Made by a program: the position numbers and the translations under genes. This document shows positions 10,031 to 22,237 of a stretch of DNA of 64,000 nucleotides, in pieces. The notes beneath the pieces were generated by a model, which saw only the letters and a program-made list of their open reading frames with translations, ran no database searches and was not told the DNA's origin. Position 1 is the stretch's first letter, and every line of letters starts with the position of its first letter. Origin of the DNA: Imbricaverruca yamaguchii (lineage: Eukaryota; Arthropoda; Thecostraca; Neoverrucidae); the NCBI GenBank assembly GCA_034440575.1, contig JAOTOL010001659.1, positions 2,209,001-2,273,000 on the forward strand, in the 5' to 3' direction.

Positions 10031-10195
10031 GCGTCGCGGTAGCTCAGTGGGTAGGATATTCGACACTTTGTTGCAAGGCCGCCGGTTCAAATCACGCAAG
10101 CGGCGGCATTTTCGAGTCCATCCGCGACCAATCCGCTTGAGTAGTCGACGATGCTGTAAATCAAAGCAGTCGAATGCGTCGTAAAAATCCGAGGT
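10031..10195 (+). mobile_element. tRNA-derived SINE-like element
   Basis: The head carries a good RNA polymerase III box A (TAGCTCAGTGG, 10040-10050) and box B (GGTTCAAATC, 10084-10093) at tRNA spacing, but the anticodon and acceptor stems do not fold, so it is not a functional tRNA. A ~100-bp tail follows, ending near GCGTCGTAAA, a word also found at the end of the SINE-like unit at 38.5 kb. Confidence 0.6.
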
Positions 10196-12590
10196 TCTTC
10201 TTCTTATGCGTTTTCTTTTGTACTTTATCTTCATGTAGAAGTGAATCTTTCGTTTTTAGTTTCCTATAGCGATGCTCTCTTCAGGAATTCGCAGTCATCC
10301 ATCTGTAGCTACCATTGACCAGTTAGTGTCTATCGATGCCTACCATTAATATCTAAGCTATTCGGATGTTACTGCGCCGAATTTTAGATTAACTCCAATA
10401 CTCTTACGCTTTTTCCTCGATGAATTATTCGGTCCACTAGTTTCGAAGCTAATCACTTATACCCTCACTCATTACATGTTACTACATTTACCAGTGCGAG
10501 GATTGATATTACCCCCGGTACCAGTCTTAGCTACGTGCCTATCCTTTGCATAATCTTCGCTTCACACAATAGCTGTTCCATGGTTTAAAATTCGCTCGCT
10601 GCTCATAGAAAACCAATGTTTATAAATGGCATGTAGCTTGTTCTCTTCATTGGCTCTTCCAGAAACATCAATCCGGTGAAGTTATTTTGGGATACCTAAC
10701 ATGCTGTCGTCTTCCAATAAAAGCTGATTTCTATGTTAAACAAACCGACCTTGGAAAGCTTTCGGACATGTATCCAACTTGCAGGGGCCTTTGCACAAAC
10801 TCAACCCGTCTTACACCAGAAAGGACACATATTCAGACACATTTGCAAACACGTTCGTCTCCATCACATGTGCCGGAATGGCCATAGCCGTGTTGGGGAA
10901 GCGCGTGGGGACGGGTTGCGCGAACACCGTGTACTTGGCGCCTCACGGAAGTAGCCAGTATACTGTGTTGACTGGTTGAATTTCAGCACTTCCTCGCCTT
11001 CCTCGACGAACATGTTTTCATCGACTTCACAATATACCCCCTACCACAATATACTCCACTCGTGGAAGAGGCACAGCAAGTGCTCTACCGTCTCTTCTGC
11101 AAAATATATTGCAACCGCATAATCATACCAATGAGAAAACATACGTCATAATAAATACATATTCTGCCCTCTGGCAGAACTGAGGCTCTTGTGGAGGCAG
11201 CACTATGACGTTGGGGTATATTTTTAAAGCTTCGGGGAGACAGTAATAATCTCCAGAGACGCAGCGAAGCGACTGCATGCACTTGAGGCTGTTGCAACAA
11301 AACCGCGAGTGATCGCCTGCTCATGTTTTGGAGCCTGATGATCGTTGTTGACCATAGATGTAAAGACATAGCTGCCGATATGCACAAGGGTGTCAATCGT
11401 ATCAAGAAACACACTCGAAGTTCCTTGGCGTAGCGTGAGCTAGGTGAAACTCATGTTACAAATGCAAAAGCGAATGGACAATACATGCACCGTTTTGTAA
11501 AATATATTGGCCTTTCTGTCAATAAAGTTACTACAATCGAATATCGAAGTGCTGAGCAATGCGACTAAAATTCCCACATTAATGGTTGCTATATCTCAAT
11601 CAACGTGTGTAATGTAATGTCGTGAGCGCATTCACATTCCAACAGCTTTTATCCGAGTCATACCATACTAAGACGATACGATCCTGCCATCGCCCCTCAG
11701 ATTCAAACACCCTTACACCCATGGCGACGAAAATCAGAAAGCATACTAAAATATCGGCGCTTCGGCCTGGCCACAACTTTTCAACACATTTCCCGTAGTT
11801 CCCAATCTTCTATCCAGTTTCTGACATTTTTGGTGATCTTTCAGTAGGAATATTTGGGAGAAATGATTAATAATATTCACTGATTCTTTGTAATTATGAC
11901 CATTCCGTTATTTTTCACTGAGACAATATTCGTTTCAGCTCGCTTTTAGCTCATCCACATCGTTTTAATTGCAAGTGGTGCCTTGAAACTGACCAACATG
12001 TTTGGCTCGATCAACTAACTCCGCCGTTTTCAAGGTTTGGGATCTTTGCCAATAGGTTTGACTTATTTCTGAAATCCCTGACCTTCCACGAAGATTAGAC
12101 GCAATTAGGCACGTACCATGCACCAGTCAATGTGTTCGCGGACTGGCAAGGCTGCGAACGGTCCTCTGGTTCCCTGCCCCGATGTAACGGCCGATCGTGT
12201 GTCCGCAACAGACAGTCCCACGCGCTTCTGCGCTCGCTCACCCAGTGTCCCTGATGTTGCTCTGCACTGGTAGGTACTATCCATGTTTCCATTACGCTGT
12301 CCTCGCACGACCGCTAAAGATGATGAAGCTAACTGTGCCTTACAACATGCATATGGTAGCTAGGAAATATGTGTGCTTCAGTATCCAGTGTTTTACCTTT
12401 TCACTAACCTCTGGGTCAATGAGAGTATACTGAACACAATGGAAGAGGCCTTTTGCCTAGGGCTAAGTTTAAGCCGGGAGCTGGACGCATCTCTGATGCA
12501 AATTCCATTATCCTGCAGCACAATGCAATATTTAAATTATGTGCTGCACCACACCGGCAGCTCAGCGCATCACCAAAATGACATGCGGCA
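10196..12590. other. No recognisable gene
   Basis: Short overlapping frames only (the longest is 109 codons on minus, 11085-11414). Nothing recognised. Confidence 0.55.
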
Positions 12591-12594
12591 CTGG

Positions 12595-12630
12595 CGACTC
12601 TGGCGACTCTGGCGACTCTGGCGACTCATG
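12595..12630 (+). repeat. TGGCGACTC x4 tandem repeat
   Basis: Four exact 9-bp copies in a row. Confidence 0.9.
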
Positions 12631-13680
12631 TATTGCCCGGCTGTGTGGACACTGTCCGAGCCATAGATACCTCAGAATAGTTGTTTCTCACACTTCTCCA
12701 CACTGACACACCATGCACCTAGGTATTTATTTATCTGGGAAGGTGCACGATTGGCGCATTGGCCCTGATGTTTCACAATACAAAAAGCCTTCCAGAAAAA
12801 TCCGGCCACGGTTGTTTTCCTCCACTTACCACAAAATCGCTTACCGTTCCATTCACCTCGATATGGAAATCGGTTTGTTGGAGGTGACTTGATGTGGAGC
12901 CAATCAGCAAATATTTTCCTGATCTGCTAATCCGCAAATCCGCTGGCAGGGTGTCATGAAGATCGTAAGTTACATGGTGTGATAATTACGCGTCGGTGGG
13001 TGAAAGTAAATTCTTTCAAAAGCGGCACGACATAATTATTTCGTAGTACGCACAACTGTACGCTGTTCGAAGGGAATTCGGCTCGAATTCCCTCTTTCGT
13101 GCTCGACATTGCCTAGAATGACAAATTTGAGACATGCTGTCACCAATGCAATGCCACTCTTTTATGGTGAAGAACATTCAAAGGAGAAGGACGACACATC
13201 AAATGATGGTTCGAAACATTTTGGCATATTTTGTTTCCCAATCTCCTGGACAACAACAAGAGTCTGACGCTATATATTGGCCAAATGAACTTAAGCCAAA
13301 TGTGCTCCGTGAATTATCAAATCTCAACACGAAGCTCCCGCTCCACATAAATACCATACTTCAGCTTTCCATCCATTTTGCTTGCTGTTGCTTGCACGTA
13401 GCCCCAGACAGCTAGCAATTGCCATTGAAGCTCGGGGAACATCCCGCTGGCATAGACGGGAAATTGTTCCTCCACAATGTGGCGGAGCTCATCATGCTTG
13501 CGATGTGTAGGTCAGCCGCCTGAAGAGTGCAACAGTGTCGTCCAGTCATCGGCAACTGGAGGAGGTGCCTGTCGTGAGCTAAGGGGCCTCCTGAAATCGA
13601 CCTGGAGGAGACTACTTCGTTTTGAAGTACATGTTATCGTCATGAAAGCTATACAAAGTCAAGCTTCTTTGGCACTATGA
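12631..13680. other. No recognisable gene
   Basis: No frame over 95 codons and no motif recognised. Confidence 0.55.
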
Positions 13681-13687
13681 GTTGCAT

Positions 13688-13782
13688 GATGCCTCTAATG
13701 AACTGCATAGTACTTCTGATCAACTGTATGATACTTCTGATCAACTGTATGATACTTCTGATGAAGTGCGGGATGTTTCTGA
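13688..13782 (+). repeat. 21-bp minisatellite
   Basis: The word TACTTCTGATCAACTGTATG recurs at 21-bp spacing (13711, 13732, 13753), with decayed units on both sides. Confidence 0.85.
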
Positions 13783-14134
13783 TATTTTAATCAGGGCTTC
13801 CTTTTGTGAGTTGCAAGCATCCTGAAAAAAAACCCAACCTTTAACCCTGAGGTTTGACCTTGACATGTCTCAGGTTGAAATGTGTCTTGAGGGTTGGCCA
13901 TGGGTTATTGCCTGGCACCAGATTCTAGTATATTTGGGCGAAGACGGACAAAATGCTAGGTGACCGAAGAAGTCGGCTTTACCGTTGACCTTGACCTTAA
14001 AAGTGGTCACATTAATGTTAATGTTAAAATGCATGTGCGGCACTATTTTGAGCAAACTTAAACTCGTCGCTGAATGCGAATACGAATACGTCGCTGGTCA
14101 ACTCGTCTCTGGATACGATTACGAATGCGTCACT

Positions 14135-14177
14135 AGGCACAGGAAACATAAGTCAAGACTTATGTTTCCTGGTGCCT
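14135..14177. repeat. 20/21-bp near-perfect hairpin
   Basis: AGGCACAGGAAACATAAGTC (14135-14154) is followed after AA by its reverse complement with one extra G (14157-14177). The sequence just upstream contains GAATACG and CGTCGCTG words repeated irregularly. Confidence 0.85.
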
Positions 14178-15617
14178 GCTGATATCCCGTTTTCTTATGA
14201 AAGCCTACATTTCCAAATTAGGGGCCGCCTCTTACGACTTCAGCCCACCTATTCTCTCTTTGGATGGGGACACTCTTACGTCATTGGGTGTTCTCTTCCC
14301 ACCCGGGGTCTGCCGTCTAGTCTAATGTGTCACCACTTCCATTCTGGATGCGTGAGCGTCTTAGGGGTTCTGTCTCTTCCATAGGTGCCTGGGTTCTTTT
14401 GCTTGCTCTTGGTGCGTGCCTCTCTCATTTCCAATGTGTCTCCTCGTTTATCTTCATGTGCGAATTCTGGGCTTTTGGGCATCATGGATGTGCAAGAAAT
14501 GCGTGGAGGATTTCTGACAGGCAGAAATTGGCACATAACGCAACTTTTTTTTCACATCGCTTTAAGTATTATTCTGAACCCTCATACTGAGGCACTAGTG
14601 TTGTGTTAAAAAAACTAGCATATCTCGATGCCACAATGGATGGCAAACATGAATGAATAAAGAAAATATGTAACGGTAGATCCCACAAATGGCTATACCA
14701 GATGCACATCAATATCCTCAGTACTTCTCATTGACATATCTAGACTCAAACCAGCTTGAGAGCAGCTCTAGTGTTACATGCTGATGTAGACCACATGCGA
14801 AATATCTGCAGGACGGCTATAAATTGCTGGCCCCGCCTCTGAAGTGAGGGACGTGACTCACCAGCCACCCCGTCTACGCCAATGGAATCCCTGGTAGCAA
14901 TTTGGCATCATCCCATAGGTGCCAGCGAGAGCCAGCTGCTGGTGGATTCCGTTGAAAATCTAAGCACGTGCCGTCACTAGGTGTCATAATGGGTTCCATG
15001 CTTTATGCATTTAGACAGGCGTCGTTAGCCTTTGGAACTTGGGCCGGCCAGAGGAATTCAACAGCTCGCATGCATGCTGATGCAGCGCCTCCCGGCTCTA
15101 CAGAACTGGCAGCGGCATCTGCCGGCGAAAGCGTAAACACTAGTGCCGAGGTGTGGCGCTACTGTGTGGCTGGGTAGGAGATCGGTTGACGTGGTTGTGG
15201 CAGATCTTCGGGTAGAATGGTGTAACGGAAGTGCGGGCTTTATGGATGCGACCAGGGGACAGATTTAGAAAACAAATTTGATACGCACAAAAGACTGTTC
15301 GAAAAAGTTATAAATAATGAGGACGTTTCTGCAGACCGTTTGGGAACGGCAAGTGAGGAGGCACGGTGCAGGGGCAAACTGTCCCCCTGGAATCATCCTG
15401 ATGCTGTTTATATTGGTATGCTGTCACACATTGTGTGGCATACCACTCTCGTTGGTGCTGAAAAACGGTGGCGAGCAGCCAGTCTGGTTGCAGAGACAGC
15501 CCGGAACTTACAGCATGTTGCGCCACCTAGGCTGGGCCGCTTGGAAAGGCAAGCGCCATCTAGACTTTATGGGGGGGGGGGGGTATGGAGATGGAGAAAC
15601 GAGCGCCGCCTAGGCAA
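14178..15617. other. No recognisable gene
   Basis: Several overlapping short frames. A G12 homopolymer lies at about 15571-15582 just before the 33-bp array. Nothing supported. Confidence 0.55.
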
Positions 15618-17410
15618 CCGTGTTGGGGTATTGCCCACACTCACCGGCACTCGCCGGCAGCCGTGTCGGGGTATCGCCCACACCCGCCGGCAGCCGTGTC
15701 GGGGTATCGCCCACACTCGCCGGCAGCCGTGTCGGGGTATCGCCCACACCCGCCGGCAGCCGTGTCGGGGTATCGCCCACACCCGCCGGCAGCCGTGTCG
15801 GGGTATCGCCCACACCCTCCGGCAGCCGTGTCGGGGTATTGCCCACACTCACCGGCACTCGCCGGAAGCCGTGTCGGGGTATCGCTCTCACCCGCCGGCA
15901 GCCGTGTCGGGGTATCGCCCACACCCGCCGGCAGCCGTGTCGGGGTATCGCCCACACCCGCCGGCAGCCGTGTCGGGGTATCGCCCACACCCGCCGGCAG
16001 CCGTGTCGGGGTATCGCCCACACCTCGCCGGCAGCCGTGTCGGGGATCCCCCCCCGGCAGCCGTGTCGGGGTATCGCCCACACTCGCCGGCAGCCGTGTC
16101 GGGGTATCGCCCACACCCGCCGGCAGCCGTGTCGGGGTATCGCCCACACCCGCCGGCAGCCGTGTCGGGGTATCGCCCACACCCGCCGGCAGCCGTGTCG
16201 GGGTATCGCCCACACCCGCCGGCAGCCGTGTCGGGGTATCGCCCACACTCCGCCGGCAGCCGTGTCGGGGTATCGCCCACACTCGCCGGCAGCCGTGTCG
16301 GGGTATCGCCCACACTCGCCGGCAGCCGTGTCGGGGTATCGCCCACACTCGCCGGCAGCCGTGTCGGGGTATCGCCCACACCCGCCGGCAGCCGTGTCGG
16401 GGTATCGCCCACACCCGCCGGCAGCCGTGTCGGGGTATCGCCCACACCCGCCGGCAGCCGTGTCGGGGTATCGCCCACACCCGCCGGCAGCCGTGTCGGG
16501 GTATCGCCCACACTCGCCGGCAGCCGTGTCGGGGTATCGCCCACACTCGCCGGCAGCCGTGTCGGGGTATCGCCCACACTCGCCGGCAGCCGTGTCGGGG
16601 TATCGCCCACACTCGCCGGCAGCCGTGTCGGGGTATCGCCCACACCCGCCGGCAGCCGTGTCGGGGTATCGCCCACACTCGCCGGCAGCCGTGTCGGGGT
16701 ATCGCCCACACTCGCCGGCAGCCGTGTCGGGGTATCGCCCACACTCGCCGGCAGCCGTGTCGGGGTATCGCCCACACTCGCCGGCAGCCGTGTCGGGGTA
16801 TCGCCCACACCCTCCGGCAGCCGTGTCGGGGTATCGCCCACACCCGCCGGCAGCCGTGTCGGGGTATCGCCCACACTCGCCGGCAGCCGTGTCGGGGTAT
16901 CGCCCACACCCGCCGGCAGCCGTGTCGGGGTATCGCCCACACCCGCCGGCAGCCGTGTCGGGGTATCGCCCACACCCGCCGGCAGCCGTGTCGGGGTATC
17001 GCCCACACTCGCCGGCAGCCGTGTCGGGGTATCGCCCACACTCACCGGCAGCCGTGTTCGACACCGCCGGCAGCGGGGTATCGCCCACACTCGCCGGCAG
17101 CCGTGTCGGGGTATCGCCCACACTCGCCGGCAGCCGTGTCGGGGTATCGCCCACACTCGCCGGCAGCCGTGTCGGGGTATCGCCCACACCCTCCGGCAGC
17201 CGTGTCGGGGTATCGCCCACACCCCCGGCAGCTCTATCGCCGGCAGCCGTGTCGGGGTATCGCCCACACCCGCCGGCAGCCGTGTCGGGGTATCGCTCTC
17301 ACCCTCCGGCAGCCGTGTCGGGGTATCGCCCACACCCGCCGGCAGCCGTGTCGGGGTATCGCCCACACCCGCCGGCAGCCGTGTCGGGGTATCGCCCACA
17401 CCCGCCGGCT
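15618..17410. repeat. 33-bp GC-rich minisatellite, about 54 copies
   Basis: The unit is 33 bp and built from GTGTCGGGGTATCGCCCACA plus a C/T-variable CGCCGGCAGCC segment. Most units differ only at CACACTCG versus CACACCCG. Because 33 is a multiple of three and the unit lacks stops in most phases, frames of about 470-710 codons are open on both strands; these are composition artefacts and not genes. A few broken units (near 16030-16060, 17050-17085 and 17220-17245) shift the phase. The unit is CpG-rich. Confidence 0.95.
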
Positions 17411-18032
17411 CACAACTCACAAGTACAATCGTTTATAGTCCGCGAATGACGTCATATTATCATGTTGGCTAAGGAAAGGCGCAACCTAGATTTTCCGCCA
17501 GGAAGTGCTAATGTGTTGAGGTGCAAAGAGGGTAGTTTGTGAAAACCCTGGAGTACCATGGAATCTTTGGAACCTTTTCGCTTTTTCTAGAGGCGAGCTA
17601 GTGTGCATTTCATAATTACCCTTTCCTCTTCTGCTGCGCTACTGGTGTTATGCACCTGATGTCTTCCCTTGTTCGGCTTCCTCTCTTCTCTCTTGGCGCC
17701 CCATACAGAATTCTTCGCACCAATCGGGGCAGGCGCAGCACAGGTGAGCCAGTGCATGGTATGTCCATGGATGCCATTTGATGAGTGGGACCTCAGATCA
17801 ATCGTACCACGGTACCATGAGGCGGAGCTGCTTCAAAGTCCCAATACATCAACAGGACATCGTCCTGTGTGTGTGTTTTTCTTACTGTTACATGATCCAT
17901 ATTGCAAGCCCTAAAGCCCACGCTGGCTAATATGTGAGTGGACGTGACACAGAAAGATAGACGCACCATCACACATCCCGGCCACCATCTCCATACGCAG
18001 GCCCCGACGGGACAGGCGACCATGCAACTACG
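17411..18032. other. No recognisable gene
   Basis: No motif, repeat or supported frame seen. Confidence 0.5.
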
Positions 18033-18416
18033 ACCACAGTCAGGGACGGATTCAGGAATTTCCATGGGGCACACAGTCCCATGAGAGGGGCGCCTTCGGC
18101 TTGATGTGTGCTGAGTAAAGGGTTGGGTAGCTGGCGGTGGCGCATTCGATCATCCTGAAGGGACACCTCCTCCTTTGAGAGGGTCTTCATTGGCTGAAAC
18201 ATCCGCTGAGCGGTTTAAGCGGTAGTGGAGGGGAAAAACCCAAACATGCTGAACTTTTGACAACATTGGCTGGAAAAAAAATCCGTTGAGCGAGACAGGA
18301 TATGCATTGAAGTCTTCCCGGAAGGGCGCGTCTCTGAGTCCAATTCACGCTACTCTTCGAGGGCCGGGGAGAGGCACATTCCCACGTGCCCCCTGGTATC
18401 CGCCTCTGATCACAGT
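18033..18416. mobile_element. hAT-like MITE with 8-bp target duplication
   Basis: The element spans 18041-18408 (368 bp). The left end CAGGGACGGATTCAGG and right end (read inward on minus) CAGAGGCGGATACCAGG are terminal inverted repeats. Flanking 8-mers ACCACAGT (18033-18040) and ATCACAGT (18409-18416) match at 7 of 8. CAG-starting inverted ends of the form CAGGGGCGGAT with 8-bp duplications are typical of hAT elements. There is no coding capacity, so it is non-autonomous. Confidence 0.7.
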
Positions 18417-18552
18417 TCACCTGTGAACTTTGCTAACATTAACGAAGGCAGGCACCTATCCACCATGTATGCTGTAGCGACTTGTACGCAACTGCACGTA
18501 GTATATGTGGTGCTAGTGAATCACATATTACCCCTCGCCAGTACTCGGCATT

Positions 18553-19389
18553 TTACCACCTTCGGTCGTATAGGGGGGGGGGGAGGGTACGAGCCCCCTG
18601 GCGATTCGAGACCGTGCATGTTACGAAAACGAACCAAGAACCAAATGTATAGACCTGGACGAGATCTCGCGATTGGAATTCAGTGTCACCTTTTAAGATC
18701 AATGGTTGACCTTCCAGGTCAGGCCAAAGGCCTAAAATTGATTGTTTTTTATTATCCTAAGAAAATCGTAGTTATATCGAACCTACTGTCTAAATATGCA
18801 CGACATCGCCAGACATATGTGTATTGGTATCTTGCGAACATAACGAAATGTTACACGATGTGATTGGACCAATACGTCATGCACCAAATGAGGTCAAAGC
18901 CGTGGCCCCAGATATCCAACTTTTTGAAAAGTGGTTTCAATTTCGAAGTTTAAAGTTCTCTAGGGTAAAAATGGACGCTGAATTCGAATTCAGCACGAAA
19001 AATTACCGTAGGTCAGCTAAAAATGTCGAAGGGTCAAACGAGGTCAACCGCGGATCAGCCAAGGTCGCCGATTTTTGGAACTTATTTTTTTTTAATGGGA
19101 ACCCATCTGGGCATCTGTATTTTTCATTATATGCCCATAATTACGCTACGTACGTAAAAAAATACGTGTGATAATCACGTATTTGTTGAAAACTGGTCGG
19201 AGGTGCCCTGTTTATGACCTCATAACTCCGTGACCTGACATGACTTCCCAAAAACATTTCACCAAAAGTAGTCAAAAAGTTGCCCCAGAAGGTACTGAAA
19301 ATCTCAGAGCGATCCGTTCATCGATTTGGAAGGAATACACAAAAAGCCTTAGGGGGTTGCACCCCCCCCACTATACGGGCGAGGGTTAA
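18553..19389. mobile_element. TTAA-type inverted-repeat element, family E
   Basis: The left end (TTAC at 18553-18556, then a C/T-rich stretch to CGTATAGGGGGGGG) and right end (minus strand TTAACCCTCGCCCGTATAG then G-rich) are imperfect inverted repeats around CGTATAG plus a G run. The interior is rich in AGGTCA/TGACCT words. It has no coding capacity. The right TTAA (19386-19389) is also the start of the next element. Class assignment from TTAA is inference. Confidence 0.45.
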
Positions 19390-20010
19390 CCCACCCGCGC
19401 TATCCCTCCGGTCAAATTCTCATACACCGTCTCGGAGGGGGGAGGGTCACAGAATACCTCCGTCTACATTTCAGACTAAGAGATGCAAGAAAATGAGCGG
19501 ATTATCATCGAAAAGTCCTCCACAAATATGGTCAGTAATTGGTCTTAATTATAAGTTTCAATAATTTTGAACCAAAACAAGGCGTCTGTTTCAAAAAATC
19601 GATTCTTTAAAACAGTATCATGACGGCATATTGGAATAATTTAGGTCGTCACCCTGCAAACTAGAAGTAAACGACAAAACGGTAGCGTCTACATATGGTA
19701 AATATTGCACACTTTTGTCGTTACCTAACCTCAGGCCACTTAATTGAGGTCAAACAAACTCGACAAGGAACTTTCTCTGATGCTCCTAAGTGCCAAGGTA
19801 TAAATGCAGTAAAAAGAGCATGGATACTAAAAGGAGGAAAATTGGCCGTGACCTCAGGTCACTCATCTGACCTCAAACCAATCCTCGAGATGTATGCTTT
19901 GGAGACACTACCCATTTGTACTCAGTTAGCAAGTTTCATTTCAGCCTATCTTCATGTGTATGAGTTATCGTTATCGAGAATAGTATATTCCCGTGAGGGC
20001 AATGGTTATT
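19386..20010 (+). mobile_element. TTAA-type element, family B/C/D, partial copy C
   Basis: Begins TTAACCCACCCGCG and soon carries ACACCGTCTCGGAGGGGGG, the end signature also seen at 35.7/36.5 kb and 60.0 kb. Further in, GTGACCTCAGGTCACTCATC and CAAGTTTCATTTCAGCC match 60.79-60.91 kb. The right end is unclear; a C-rich patch ending in GAGTTAA at 20706-20712 is one candidate. Confidence 0.45.
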
Positions 20011-20047
20011 AGCATTGCTAAGAGACGCTAGGTGGTGACCGCTCAGC

Positions 20048-20103
20048 CTGCGCCTTTGGGCGCAGCGCACAACTCAGCGGGCTGTTCCCGCCACCTTTGG
20101 CGG
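20048..20103. repeat. Two consecutive small GC-rich hairpins
   Basis: CTGCGCC-TTTG-GGCGCAG (20048-20065) and CCGCCA-CCTT-TGGCGG (20088-20103) are perfect short stems with pyrimidine-rich loops, 22 bp apart. They could structure an RNA, but no host transcript is evident. Confidence 0.7.
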
Positions 20104-20663
20104 CATCGAACTACTATTACGATCTATACCTACTGCCGGTAGATGTCGCGCCCGGCGGACCACTCGCGGAATTTCCGGTTACGGAACTAAACCAGGCAAA
20201 ATAATTTACGGGATTAATTGACCAGTACACATTCGTAACTCTTAAAGATAATAAATAGCCAGATGGGAGCAAGCAGTATTACTAAGTTCCGCACAGAAAT
20301 TAATTCACAGCTGAAATGTGTTGTGATATCTGGCAACGTCCCTCTTCCCACCGCAGCCGAGCACCTTCCGGCTGGAACAACGGAAGAGCAGGGTTGATAG
20401 TCTAGCCTACCTCCACCCCATCAACCACACCTCGGCCTGTGACGCCCATTTCCAGTCTCCTACTTCCGTCAGAGATGGTCTTTCAGCCGCACATCGACGA
20501 GAACGGAACGGCTGAAACTAATTGGAGTCGAGACCGTCGCGAGCCAAACCGTAGGTCGCAACTGCAAAGGAAAAAACTCCAGCGAACGAGTAAGTAAATG
20601 CTAAATAATTATCCGCAATATTCTATCTTTCTCGATACCTTTAATTTGAGAGGGAGAAGACAT

Positions 20664-20712
20664 ACCCATCCCCACCCCACCCCCACCCCCACCCTCAGAA
20701 GGGGCGAGTTAA
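20664..20712. repeat. CCCAC-rich patch ending at TTAA
   Basis: A CCCCAC-type run is followed by CTCAGAAGGGGCGAGTTAA. It resembles the C/G-rich ends of the nearby TTAA elements and may be the right end of the element that starts at 19386, but the match is weak. Confidence 0.3.
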
Positions 20713-20879
20713 GCATTTGTAGTCCGCAACTTGTGATGAAAATTGTAAACATTTACCTCCTTGCATGCTTCTTATCATGGGTAAATGTCCTCTATATTTT
20801 CGTTCAAGTAACATGAAGTCAGAGGCTGTTGCACGAGAAGAAGCCCAACATGTTGATGATCCCCTCAATAATTGGGTGT

Positions 20880-21478
20880 TCTACGGCAGGCGACAGGGCA
20901 TCCGATCAATATTCGGTTGCTACACACCCTGACCCATCGTATGTTTGTTTGCTTTCGTCAATTCGCTGGAATATCTGGATCGAACATAAACAGAGTGCCT
21001 TATTACACACCTTGGCAGAAACTATCGTTGCAGTTACACATGAATGATGGAGTGCTCGAACCGGACAGGCCTCTCGCCTCTCCTGGCCAATCATTAACAC
21101 TAGAATGGAATGGTGCACTGGGCAGGCATGGGGGTGTGTAAGCTAGCATTTTGCGTGCATTCGACTTGTCTTGTCTCCCGTCACTTGTCACGGCACCGCT
21201 CGTCCACGGCGTCCGACTACCCATACAATGCCAGCGCTTCCCGCAACTCTCCTGGCTCACCCCGTATCAGCGACTGAAGTGTGTTCAGTTTTCGCTATCG
21301 CCAGCAAAATTGGCCATGGGCACAAACTGATATTGGCAGTCGGCGCGACCCTAAGCCCTGAGTACCAAACAACAAATCGCGGGCGAGAAGACAGCACATG
21401 GGTGGGTAATCACGCATTTCCGTACGGCAGCGCCTCGTTCGTCTGGTAGCCTACCCTCTTCGTCGGTCGGATGGCGCG
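20880..21478. other. No recognisable gene
   Basis: Moderately GC-rich with short overlapping frames on both strands. Nothing recognised. Confidence 0.5.
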
Positions 21479-22237
21479 GTGTGTCTCCCTGTCCTACAAC
21501 TCTGTGTTTGGCTGGTATCGGCCGATCACCCAGCTGCGACCGGAGGCTGTGTTGCTTTCCGCCCGAAATTGGGACTGCAACAAGAAAGAAAAACAAAACT
21601 AGATAGAAAACAGAAAGACGGCGGGCGGTATGATAACGTCGCTATACTCGAGCGTGCGTCCTCTTTGCCGGCGGTGCGCCACTGCTGTCGACCTGTTGTG
21701 ACGAGTCCATCGCGTCCCGGCCGTTATCTTATCAGCTCCCTGTCGTCTCTCCGTGGTGAGGGTGCCTTTCGCGGTCCGGTGTGCTGCACCATTTCGACTC
21801 TCCGCTTCACCCTCAGTTTCTGGATTTCCCGCAAATGGCATTTGTTGCCAACTCGCGTTTTTATTGCTGTCGTTGGCTGCGGCTTGTTTACCGACCGTCG
21901 TGCGCCAATCGTCGGCAAAGCTTCGCTACCGAGCCATGGCCCGGGCAGTGCGTTGAGTGTTGAGCGTGCTTACATTGCGGTTGATGATACATTGGGCGCT
22001 AAGCCTAATGCGTGCAGCTACACTAACCAACATACATTTCACGTGGCGGTTGCTGGCGCCAGTTGCGGTGGCAGAAGCCAAACTGACCAAGACAAAAGTC
22101 GTGCAGATTTGTTCTGGACGGTAGATTACGGTAGACTGTGCAAGGCCCTCTCCTTGGTACGCCCATGGAGTGTGTCTTTCTTTTCATGGACGCAGTCGAA
22201 TCACTACGTCCAAGTTCTTCAGACCTACATTCGGTGA
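21479..22237 (+). other. Longest non-repetitive open frame, unsupported
   Basis: 252 codons are open in a GC-richer region, but the frame starts at GTG and contains no internal ATG, so it cannot be a stand-alone eukaryotic gene. It could be a long internal exon or a chance open stretch in stop-poor composition; shorter frames are also open on the minus strand over the same DNA. No domain, signal peptide or family was recognised. Confidence 0.15.

Noticed and set aside
10031..10105. Functional tRNA gene
   Set aside because: Boxes A and B are good, but anticodon and acceptor stems do not pair and a SINE-like tail follows.
15340..17472. Open frames of 710, 617, 609 (plus) and 536, 510, 466 (minus) codons
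   Set aside because: All are translations of the same 33-bp array in different phases. The unit length is divisible by three and stop-poor; no unique N- or C-terminal domain.
21479..22237. 252-codon host gene
   Set aside because: It has no ATG at its start or inside, overlaps minus-strand frames, and shows no recognised domain. It is kept only as an unsupported frame.
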